Counted from the stretch's first letter, positions 1 to 5,485 are shown. The stretch: DNA of 5,629 nt from Oscillospiraceae bacterium (GCA_017540945.1 JAFYAB010000053.1:1-5629); one strand, 5' to 3'. The notes: a model not told the origin generated them from the sequence alone. Numbers and translations are program-made.

Positions 1-1
1 G

Positions 2-44
2 ACCGGGGAGAGGGGAGAGATTCGGAATCTTCCCTCTCCCCGGT
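2..44. repeat. Long GC-rich inverted repeat (hairpin) at left edge
   Basis: Arms of 13 bases at 2-14 and 32-44 are perfectly complementary (ACCGGGGAGAGGG against CCCTCTCCCCGGT). A further 5 bp pair inside (18-22 with 26-30) around a CGG loop, leaving a small internal bulge. The stem is strong, but neither side has a clean T-run, so a Rho-independent terminator is possible rather than shown. Its partner gene, if any, lies outside the window. Confidence 0.6.
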
Positions 45-54
45 GCGTCTTTGC

Positions 55-80
55 TGACTTTCTGCGCAATCAGAAAGTCA
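55..80. repeat. Perfect 10-bp hairpin
   Basis: TGACTTTCTG at 55-64 and CAGAAAGTCA at 71-80 are exact reverse complements separated by the six bases CGCAAT. The hairpin sits 10 bases after the larger one at 2-44 and just before the composite repeat array. There is no T-run, and the function is unknown. Confidence 0.65.
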
Positions 81-89
81 GGCCGCCGG

Positions 90-300
90 CAGGCATGCCA
101 GCCTGCCATAAAACACTATGCAGGCGATAATCGGAACGCAAGGGGAAACGGATTCTTCGCTGCGCTCAGAATGACAGATCCGGAAGGTTGATGCCGCGGG
201 CGGGCGGCCAGTGGCCGCCCATACGGAGTAGGTGCGCGTCGGCGGGCGGCCAGTGGCCGCCCCTACGGTGTGGATGGTGGTCGGAAACATCTGCCTCGGG
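90..300. repeat. Repeat cassette 1, with two palindromes
   Basis: This is the most diverged copy. It opens with a hairpin absent from the others (GGCAGGC at 88-94 against GCCTGCC at 101-107). The variable hairpin is the simplest form, with ATTCT at 152-156 and AGAAT at 168-172 around TCGCTGCGCTC. It carries the GGGCGGCCAGTGGCCGCCC palindrome twice, at 202-220 and 244-262. The first is followed by ATACGG and the second by CTACGG. Confidence 0.75.
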
Positions 301-492
301 CTGGCATACCGGCCTGCTATAAAACGCAACGCAGGCGATGATCGAAACGCAAGGAGGAGACGGATTCTTCGCTGCCCCTTCGACTACGCTCAGGGCAAGG
401 CAGAATGACAGATCCGGAAAGTTTCTGCCTCGGGCTGGCGGCCAGTGGCCGCCCCTACGGGGTGGGCGGTGGTCGGAAACATCTGCCTCGGG
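301..492. repeat. Repeat cassette 2, with enlarged variable hairpin
   Basis: This cassette is 192 bases long and closely matches cassette 3 in its first 60 bases. Its variable hairpin (ATTCT at 364-368, AGAAT at 402-406) has the same base as cassette 1 but contains an extra nested stem, CTGCC at 372-376 with GGCAG at 399-403. Inside that is a CCCTTCGACTACGCTCAGGG segment at 376-395 with CCCT/AGGG ends. The palindrome is at 436-454, followed by CCTACGGGGT. Confidence 0.8.
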
Positions 493-718
493 CTGGCATA
501 CCGGCCTGCTATAAAACGCAACGCAGGCGATAATCGGAACGCAAGGGGGAACGGATTGCCACGCCAGTGACATCGGTCACTGGCTCGCAATGACAGAACT
601 GGGAGGCTGTAAGCTCGGGCTGGCGGCCAGTGGCCGCCCCTACGGGGTGGGTGGTTGTCGGAGGTTGGTGCCGCGGGCGGGGGGCTGAACTCGCAAGAGT
701 CACGAAGGATGGCTGCTC
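493..718. repeat. Repeat cassette 3, abutting the PBP gene end
   Basis: The first 60 bases match cassette 2. The variable hairpin is of a different type: ATTGC at 555-559 pairs with GCAAT at 587-591, and the tip is a perfect 8-bp stem (CCAGTGAC at 564-571, GTCACTGG at 576-583) with an ATCG loop. The palindrome is at 621-639. Past 663 the sequence becomes a GCCGCGGGCGGG segment like that at 193-206. It ends at a degenerate copy of the palindrome's right half (711-727), which runs into the last codons of the PBP gene. Confidence 0.75.
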
Positions 719-2098
719 CTACGGGGTTTCTCCGTTCAGGACGTTGATGCAGCCGTCCAGGACGGCCCGGGCGATGGGGGCGCAGGTGGCGCTGCCGGCG
801 CCGCCCTCCTCCACGATGACGATAAAGGCCAGGGGGTAGCGCTCGCTGTCCAGGAAGCCTGCGAAGGTGGCGGTATTGGCGTCCGAGCCCACCTCCGCGG
901 TGCCGGATTTGGCGCAGACGTCCACCCCGGGGATGTCCACGGAGCTGTACATCTTGGTGACGTTGTAGTGCATCAGCTCCCGCAGGGTCTCCGCCGCGTC
1001 CGCGGAGATCATCTCCGGGCCCAGCGCTGTCTCAGCCTTGTAGGTCTCCCGGCCGCCGCAGCGGGCAGATTCCACCAGATAGGGCTTCGCGGCCCTGCCG
1101 CCCCCGCCGATGGCCCCCATAAAGACCATATACTGACAGGGGTTCACCAGGTCCGTATACTGGCCGACGCCCGCAGACGCCAGATCGTTGTCCTGGGCGT
1201 CGGAGAGGTCGAACTTGCCCCGGGTCGTGGTGATGCCGTCCAGCTCGATGCTGTCTGTAAGCCGCTCCCGTTTCGCCTGGGCGCTGAGGGCGGCCTTGCC
1301 CGTCCGCAGGGCGATCTCCGCAAAGGCACAGTTGCAGGAGTTCGCCAGGGCGCTTTGGAGGCTCTGCTCCCCGTGGGCCTTGGTGCAGCTGATGCGCTGG
1401 CCGTTGATGATCCGCTCGCCGGTGCAGGTGAAGCGCTCCTCCCGCAGACCGGGCACCGTGTCCAGGGCGGCGGCCAGAGTGGTCAGCTTGAAGATGGAGC
1501 CGGGGGTATAGGCCGCGTGGAAGAAGCGGTAGATATACACGCCGTCCCAGCGGCCGTCTGCGTTGTCCTTATCCAGATCTGGCGGGTCCAGCGGGTCGAA
1601 GCTGGGTCCGGAATAGGCGCAGAGGATCTCGCCGGTGCGGTAATTGTAGACGCCCACAGCCCCCTTGCGGCCGTTCATGGCCTGGTGGGCGATGGCCTGG
1701 ACCTGGGCGGAGACCGTCAGCCGCAGGCTCCCGTTTTCGGTCTCCATGGCGGCGGTGCCGTTGAGCTTGTCGTAGCCGAAGAGCCGGGAGGCGTAGGCCC
1801 GCAGGATCCGGGGCGGGATGTTTCCCGCCTTGTCGCCCATCAGATGGAGGGTCGCTTTGCGGATCTGGGCGCTGTCCGCGTAGGCCTGCTTGCTCCTGGA
1901 GCTGTAGAGCACCGCGCCGCTGCGATCGGAGATCTCGCCGGTGTCCAGCCGCCCGTTGGTGTACACATGGGGCGAGCCGGTGAAGGAGACCCAGCGGTCC
2001 GCGTAGAGGAAGTAGCGGATCACAAAGGTCAGGACCCCGAAGAGCAGGATGCAGGCCAGGATCAGCGCAAACCAGGTGCGTTTGGCGATGCTTTTCAT
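719..2098 (-). CDS. pbpA: Class B penicillin-binding protein (peptidoglycan D,D-transpeptidase), PbpA-like
   Basis: The 459-residue protein cross-links peptidoglycan stem peptides outside the membrane. The start has one membrane anchor at about residues 8-32. A short pedestal domain follows, with the family pattern GEISDRSGAVLYSS at 54-67. The transpeptidase domain then runs to the end. All three catalytic motifs are present: SIFK (S201 nucleophile, K204), SCN (254-256) and KSGT (397-400). The segment ASAGVGQYTDLVNPCQYMVF at 307-326 matches the usual pre-motif-3 region. There is no PASTA domain, and the length suits the short PbpA type of actinobacteria and Clostridia. The ATG overlaps the stop of the upstream SEDS gene as ATGA and has an excellent ribosome site, so the two are coupled as a polymerase/transpeptidase pair. 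It is unusually rich in cysteine outside the membrane (10 residues). The final codons lie in an intergenic repeat. The family call is secure; the symbol and whether it serves elongation or division are inferred. Confidence 0.93.
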   Translation of the reverse strand: MKSIAKRTWFALILACILLFGVLTFVIRYFLYADRWVSFTGSPHVYTNGRLDTGEISDRSGAVLYSSRSKQAYADSAQIRKATLHLMGDKAGNIPPRILRAYASRLFGYDKLNGTAAMETENGSLRLTVSAQVQAIAHQAMNGRKGAVGVYNYRTGEILCAYSGPSFDPLDPPDLDKDNADGRWDGVYIYRFFHAAYTPGSIFKLTTLAAALDTVPGLREERFTCTGERIINGQRISCTKAHGEQSLQSALANSCNCAFAEIALRTGKAALSAQAKRERLTDSIELDGITTTRGKFDLSDAQDNDLASAGVGQYTDLVNPCQYMVFMGAIGGGGRAAKPYLVESARCGGRETYKAETALGPEMISADAAETLRELMHYNVTKMYSSVDIPGVDVCAKSGTAEVGSDANTATFAGFLDSERYPLAFIVIVEEGGAGSATCAPIARAVLDGCINVLNGETP

Positions 2099-3840
2099 GC
2101 CCTGTCACCTCCCTTGTCCGAGAGCTTCACGGCGAAGCTGGCGTTTTGCCGCGTGTCGCAGGCCTTGATGAAGGCCAGCAGTCCCCAGCAGGACATCATG
2201 GACGAGCCGCCGTTGGAGACGAAGGGGAAGGTCACGCCGGTCAGGGGCAGGAAATCCACGGTGCCGAAGACGTTCAGGATGGTCTGGACGATCAGAATGG
2301 ACATGGCCGCGGAGGCGCCGATGGTATAGAAGCTGGAGCGGCCCACCCGGGCGGAGCGGACCACGAAGAGGCCCAGCATGGCCAGGGCGAAGATCATCAT
2401 CACCGCCATCAGCAGGCCCCACTCCTCGCTGACATAGGCGAAGACCAGGTCCGTGTCCGAGGCCCCCTCCCCCGCCATATACTGCAGCCAGCCGTTGCCG
2501 AGCCCTAAGCCGAAAAGCCCGCCGGCGGCGATGCACATGAGCGAGCGGGTCTGCTGGAAGCCCTTGTTGAAGGAATCCTCCCAGATATGGCCGTAGCTGG
2601 AGAAGCGGTTGGCCACATGGGGAAAATGCTTGACCGCAAGGGCCGCGGCCCACACCAGCACCGCCAGCATCCCCACGCCCACCAGGATCAGCAGGGCGTT
2701 GGGATAGGAGCTGGAACGCAGCAGGGCGATGGCCAGGAAGCCCACAAAGAAGATGGCCGCCGCGCCGAAGTCGTTGAGATAGACCAGGCAGGCGCCGATG
2801 AAGGCCGTGTAGATCACGAAGCCCAGCATATTGCGCCGGGTGACGATCCGGTCCATGGTGGAGGCGCCGGTCAGGATGAAGCAGATCTTCACCAGCTCCG
2901 AGGGCTGGAAGGAGAAGCCGCCGATGAAGATCCAGTTCCGGGCGCCGTTGATGCTGCGGCCCAGGACCAGGTTCGCCAGAAACAGCAGGATGCCCGCGGC
3001 GGCGGCAACGTAGCGGAGCTTCTTGGCGGTCTCCAGATCCCGCAGGCAGAAGCCCAGCACCAGGAAGATCAGGATGCCGATGCCCATGGCGATCAGCTGC
3101 TTGTACATCTCCCCCGGGCTGCCCGAGGCGCAGACCCCCAGGCCGATGCTCATGAGGAAGAAGGCGATGGTCTCGATCTCAAAGCCGGAGCGCTTCAGCA
3201 GCTTCTGGCCCACGAACAGGGCCCACTGGACGCCGATCAGGATGCCGTAGGCGGTGATCACCGTCATGCGGCTCTCCGGCCGGTTGAAGACCAGCTCCAG
3301 CACCACCAGCAGCTGAAAGACCGTCAGCAGCACCAGGGTCAGGCCGGGGCTGTTGCCCTTGCCGGCCTTGGTGCGGGAGTTGGCCTGCAGCCTGGCTTCC
3401 TCCCTGGATACGGGCTCCAGCACCATCTCCAGACCGGCCAGACTGATGGTGTCGCCGTAGTCCACCCGGCCGGAGAGGACCTTGTTGCCGTTGACCTCCA
3501 CCTTTCCCCGGGCGCCGATGTCCGTCAGGGTCCAGCCGCCGTCGTCCAGACGGGTCAGGACGGCGTGGTTCTTGGAGACCGTGGCAAAGTCCAGCACGAT
3601 GTCCGCGCTCTTTTTCCGGCCCATCAGGTTTTCCCAGTGGGTCACGGGCAACAGCTCGCCCGTCGCCAGCCGCAGCCAGGCCCAGACCTCCGGCTCCCGC
3701 CGGAAGCCCAGCAGGGACCGGGCGCTGCGGATCACGATGAACAGCGCCAGCAGCGGCAGACTCAGCCGCAGGACGCCGTGATAGATGGAAAGCAGGGTGA
3801 CGCCGTCAGCCCCGCGAAAAAAATCAAGAAAGATTCGCAT
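2095..3840 (-). CDS. FHA-domain/SEDS fusion: FtsW/RodA-family peptidoglycan glycosyltransferase
   Basis: The 581-residue membrane protein polymerises lipid II into glycan strands. One N-terminal helix (about 22-43) is followed by basic residues. An FHA domain at about 50-145 then lies on the cytoplasmic side: GR at 74-75, VSKNHA with S89 and H92, and TDIGARGKVEVNG at 106-118. From about 166 a SEDS core of roughly ten helices follows. It has NGARNWI (298-304), FQPSELVKI (311-319), GEGASDTDLVFAYVSEEWG (457-475) and FPFVSNGGSSMM (538-549). D464 aligns with the essential extracellular-loop aspartate of RodA. Ordinary FtsW/RodA proteins are about 370-420 residues, and the extra length is the N-terminal helix plus FHA. 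FHA domains bind phosphothreonine, so control by a Ser/Thr kinase is likely, though none is encoded here. AGGAG lies six bases before the ATG. The gene overlaps the PBP gene by four bases. RodA versus FtsW cannot be settled; the PBP pairing resembles actinobacterial rodA-pbpA. Confidence 0.93.
   Translation of the reverse strand: MRIFLDFFRGADGVTLLSIYHGVLRLSLPLLALFIVIRSARSLLGFRREPEVWAWLRLATGELLPVTHWENLMGRKKSADIVLDFATVSKNHAVLTRLDDGGWTLTDIGARGKVEVNGNKVLSGRVDYGDTISLAGLEMVLEPVSREEARLQANSRTKAGKGNSPGLTLVLLTVFQLLVVLELVFNRPESRMTVITAYGILIGVQWALFVGQKLLKRSGFEIETIAFFLMSIGLGVCASGSPGEMYKQLIAMGIGILIFLVLGFCLRDLETAKKLRYVAAAAGILLFLANLVLGRSINGARNWIFIGGFSFQPSELVKICFILTGASTMDRIVTRRNMLGFVIYTAFIGACLVYLNDFGAAAIFFVGFLAIALLRSSSYPNALLILVGVGMLAVLVWAAALAVKHFPHVANRFSSYGHIWEDSFNKGFQQTRSLMCIAAGGLFGLGLGNGWLQYMAGEGASDTDLVFAYVSEEWGLLMAVMMIFALAMLGLFVVRSARVGRSSFYTIGASAAMSILIVQTILNVFGTVDFLPLTGVTFPFVSNGGSSMMSCWGLLAFIKACDTRQNASFAVKLSDKGGDRA
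2105..2113 (-). promoter_or_regulatory. Ribosome binding site of the PBP gene, inside the SEDS gene
   Basis: The minus strand reads GGGAGGTGA, with the GGAGG core nine bases before the ATG at 2098. It lies within the last codons of the upstream SEDS gene. With the four-base ATGA overlap, this fixes the start and points to translational coupling. Confidence 0.85.
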
Positions 3841-3846
3841 GTGTCA

Positions 3847-3851
3847 CTCCT
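3847..3851 (-). promoter_or_regulatory. Ribosome binding site of the FHA-SEDS gene
   Basis: The minus strand reads AGGAG six bases before the ATG at 3840, supporting this start. It sits only 13 bases past the hairpin at 3865-3897. Confidence 0.75.
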
Positions 3852-3864
3852 GTCGTTCGGATGG

Positions 3865-3897
3865 AAAAGCCGGCGGCCGTTGGGCGCGCCGGCTTTT
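3865..3897 (-). terminator. Rho-independent terminator or attenuator after the AI-2E-family gene
   Basis: AAAAGCCGGCG at 3865-3875 and CGCCGGCTTTT at 3887-3897 are exact complements around an 11-base loop. On the minus strand this gives a GC-rich stem ending in four T, starting four bases after the TGA stop of the AI-2E-family gene. The A and T ends also make it usable from the other strand. It lies between that gene and the SEDS gene, with only 24 bases from stem to the next ATG. Confidence 0.8.
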
Positions 3898-3901
3898 CGG
3901 A

Positions 3902-5212
3902 TCAGCTGTTCGGGTCGTCGAACTCGAAGTCGTCGTCCGGATCGTACTCTGTTTCGAAGGTATCGCCGCTGTAAAAGACGGTGGGCTCTCCATAGTCTTT
4001 GTCGTATTGGGCCAGGTCCTCCACCGCCAGGATCGAATAGTAGTCGTCGGTATTCTGGCTGAGCTTCTTCTTTTTCAGGGAGTTGTCGATCGCCTCAGAG
4101 CAGAGGGTGTAGATCACCGTGAACACCGGAACGCCCACCAGCATCCCGGGGAAGCCAAAGACCGATCCGAAGACCGTGATGGAAAACAGGACCCAGAAGC
4201 CGGAAATCCCCATCCGGCCGCCGAGGATCTTCGGCCCGATGATGTTGCCGTCCACCTGCTGGAGGATGATCTCAAAGATCAGGAAATAGAGGCACTGGAT
4301 GGGGCTCTGCAGCAGGATCAGGATCGCGGAGGGGACGATGCCGATCAGCGGTCCGAAAAAGGGAATGATATTGAACAGGCCGACCAGCGTGGAGGAGAGC
4401 AGCGGATAGGGCAGGCCCAGGATCAGCATGCCCACGTAGGAGATCAGGCCGATGATGAAGGAGTCGATGATCTTCCCCACCATGAAGCCGCCGAAGCTCT
4501 GGTTGGTAAAGCGTCCGATCTCAAGGATCTTGTTCGCCCACTTGGTCTTCAGGATCGACACCAGGAACTTCTTGAACTGGGCGATGTAGCGCTCCTTATC
4601 GATCAGCAGATAGACCGACACCACCAGGCCAATGATCACATTGAGCAGCTCCTTGCCCACGTCGTAGGCGCCGGAGACCACGCTGCCGATGGTGGAGAAG
4701 ATGTCCATCTTATCGCTGATCCAATCCTGCAGGGCGCGCAGCGGATCATTTTCCACCATCCAGTTTTCCAGCGGCGTGCCCCGGAAGGTCTCGCCCAGCC
4801 AGCCGGTGATCTGGTCGTAATAATCCTGGAGGTTTTCGGGGCTGAAGGTCGTCTTGATGGACTTGATCAGCTCCGGCAGGACCATCGCCAGCAGGCCGTA
4901 GATCAGGGCCAGGAAGGTCAGCAGAGAGACCAATACGCCCACGATCCGGCTGAGCTTGTTCAGCCCGCGCTCCGTCATATTGGTGCGGCCCAGCAGCTTC
5001 TTCAGCAGCCGCTCCACCAGCTTCTGGATGGGGTTCATGACATAGGCGAAGACAATTCCCCAAATGAGAAAGGAGAAGACGGCGATGATCTTTTTGACTG
5101 TCGCGGCCACCAGGCCGATGTTGGTCAGCGCGACGATGAAGAGCGCGCTCAGGATCACAACCGTAAGCAGCGTCAGACCGAGTCTGACATACTTGCTGTC
5201 CCTGCGAAGCAC
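3902..5212 (-). CDS. AI-2E/PerM-family transporter (UPF0118), eight-helix membrane protein
   Basis: The 436-residue integral membrane protein belongs to the family once named for TqsA, an exporter of autoinducer AI-2. Many members have other or unknown substrates, including Na+/H+ antiport, so the substrate here is unassigned. Helix pairs lie at about 11-60 and 88-116. A soluble stretch at about 117-185 precedes a helix at 188-204. The C-terminal bundle carries the family signatures: GLPYPLLSSTLVGLFNIIPF (266-285) with FGPLIGIVP following, and DGNIIGPKILGGRMG (321-335) with FGFPGMLVGVP (352-362). The start is GTG, chosen because AAAGGAGG lies eight bases upstream and no in-frame ATG is as well placed. 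After KKKK at 380-383 comes a tail of about 50 residues that ends strongly acidic (YDPDDDFEFDD), which the core family does not need. It has its own promoter and a terminator right behind it, so it is probably a transcription unit of its own that may read into the wall genes. Confidence 0.9.
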   Translation of the reverse strand: MLRRDSKYVRLGLTLLTVVILSALFIVALTNIGLVAATVKKIIAVFSFLIWGIVFAYVMNPIQKLVERLLKKLLGRTNMTERGLNKLSRIVGVLVSLLTFLALIYGLLAMVLPELIKSIKTTFSPENLQDYYDQITGWLGETFRGTPLENWMVENDPLRALQDWISDKMDIFSTIGSVVSGAYDVGKELLNVIIGLVVSVYLLIDKERYIAQFKKFLVSILKTKWANKILEIGRFTNQSFGGFMVGKIIDSFIIGLISYVGMLILGLPYPLLSSTLVGLFNIIPFFGPLIGIVPSAILILLQSPIQCLYFLIFEIILQQVDGNIIGPKILGGRMGISGFWVLFSITVFGSVFGFPGMLVGVPVFTVIYTLCSEAIDNSLKKKKLSQNTDDYYSILAVEDLAQYDKDYGEPTVFYSGDTFETEYDPDDDFEFDDPNS

Positions 5213-5220
5213 CGCGATCG

Positions 5221-5228
5221 CCTCCTTT
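5221..5228 (-). promoter_or_regulatory. Ribosome binding site fixing the GTG start of the AI-2E-family gene
   Basis: The minus strand reads AAAGGAGG, eight bases before GTG at 5210-5212. The near-perfect match and spacing decide in favour of the non-ATG start. Confidence 0.85.
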
Positions 5229-5247
5229 CCCTTTTATTCTACCCATT

Positions 5248-5276
5248 ATAGTACCACATGATTCGAGCTTCGTCAA
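5248..5276 (-). promoter_or_regulatory. Sigma-A-type promoter of the AI-2E-family gene
   Basis: On the minus strand a -35 TTGACG (5271-5276) is separated by 17 bases from a -10 TACTAT (5248-5253). An overlapping TATAAT at 5245-5250 would give a 20-base spacer and is the less likely -10. The predicted transcript starts near 5240, leaving a leader of about 28 bases that holds the ribosome site. Confidence 0.7.
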
Positions 5277-5330
5277 CAGCATTCCCCCGCTTCCGCCTGT
5301 AAAATATTTTTGAATTTGAAAAAATAAAGG

Positions 5331-5359
5331 TTGATTTTTTCCGTTTCATCGTATATAAT
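5331..5359 (+). promoter_or_regulatory. Promoter of the tRNA pair, with AT-rich upstream element
   Basis: A -35 TTGATT at 5331-5336 and a perfect -10 TATAAT at 5354-5359 are spaced by 17 bases. The stretch 5300-5330 is almost all A and T, with phased A/T tracts resembling an UP element typical of stable-RNA promoters. Transcription should start near 5366, about 43 bases before the first tRNA. That leader contains the palindrome CGGGCGCCCG (5374-5383). Confidence 0.8.
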
Positions 5360-5408
5360 ACCCATGTTCCGCCCGGGCGCCCGTCGTTGCCCGCCGGAGC
5401 GGTCTTGC

Positions 5409-5485
5409 GGGCCTTTAGCTCAGTCGGTCAGAGCAGCCGGCTCATAACCGGTCGGTCCTGGGTTCGAGTCCCCGAAGGCCCACCA
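5409..5485 (+). tRNA. tRNA with CAU anticodon, probably tRNA-Ile2 (lysidine type)
   Basis: The 77-base gene includes an encoded CCA. The acceptor stem is GGGCCTT/AAGGCCC, the D stem GCTC/GAGC, the anticodon stem GCCGG/CCGGT around CTCATAA, and the T loop TTCGAGT. CAU can mean initiator Met, elongator Met or the isoleucine tRNA read as AUA after TilS converts C34 to lysidine. Initiator is excluded by the paired G1-C72 and by the lack of the GGG/CCC anticodon-stem pairs. The CCTTTAGCTCAGT start, C4-G69 and C5-G68 pairs and CGGCTCATAACCG arm match Firmicutes tRNA-Ile2 as I remember it, better than elongator Met. One T-stem pair (5459 T with 5473 C) is mismatched. The tRNA call is near certain; the Ile identity is likely. 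Confidence 0.93.

Larger units (their letters stand above)
81..718. repeat. Composite intergenic repeat array, three cassettes
   Basis: This stretch has no credible gene. It contains three imperfect direct repeats starting near 90, 301 and 493. The second and third are offset by exactly 192 bases; the first is offset by 211 because it carries an extra palindrome. Each cassette reads in order: a module with GCAGGCGATAATCGGAACGC, a variable hairpin ending in AATGACAG, the junction CTGCCTCGGGCTGG (intact before two of the palindromes and modules, partial or absent elsewhere), and the palindrome GGCGGCCAGTGGCCGCC followed by a CTACGG-like tail. Small frames open through it, including one encoding CHSERSEES, which I recall as a common spurious translation of such repeats. 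They follow the repeat period and lack ribosome sites. No transposase, terminal inverted repeat pair or target duplication is visible. In family terms it resembles REP/BIME-like or mosaic intergenic elements. Confidence 0.85.

Noticed and set aside
78..703. Several small minus-strand frames in the repeat array (for example with CHSERSEES or GGHWPPA peptides)
   Set aside because: The peptides repeat with the DNA cassettes, exist in several frames and lack ribosome sites; they are translations of palindromic repeats.
90..718. CRISPR array
   Set aside because: The repeats are about 190-210 bases, modular and divergent, with no short uniform repeat alternating with unique spacers and no cas gene.
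90..718. Insertion sequence remnant
   Set aside because: No transposase fragment, bounding inverted repeats or target-site duplication could be found.
968..2329. Plus-strand open frame of 453 codons opposite the PBP gene
   Set aside because: It is antisense to a PBP with all three catalytic motifs and crosses the PBP/SEDS boundary; no family resemblance.
3841..3864. Promoter directly before the FHA-SEDS gene
   Set aside because: Only 24 bases lie between hairpin and start, with no -10-like hexamer; weak TACTAT-like words further up at 4037-4042 lack a -35 partner.
2587..4062. Plus-strand open frame of 491 codons opposite the SEDS gene
   Set aside because: It has low-complexity Gln, Ala, His and Gly composition, no motif, and is fully explained as the shadow of the FHA-SEDS gene.
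3785..5251. Plus-strand open frame of 488 codons opposite the AI-2E-family gene
   Set aside because: It is antisense to a gene with clear family motifs, is full of His, Gln, Asp and Arg as expected from GC-rich antisense reading, and shows no domain.
5409..5485. Initiator tRNA-fMet
   Set aside because: G1-C72 is paired and the anticodon stem lacks the three consecutive G-C pairs next to the loop that mark initiators.
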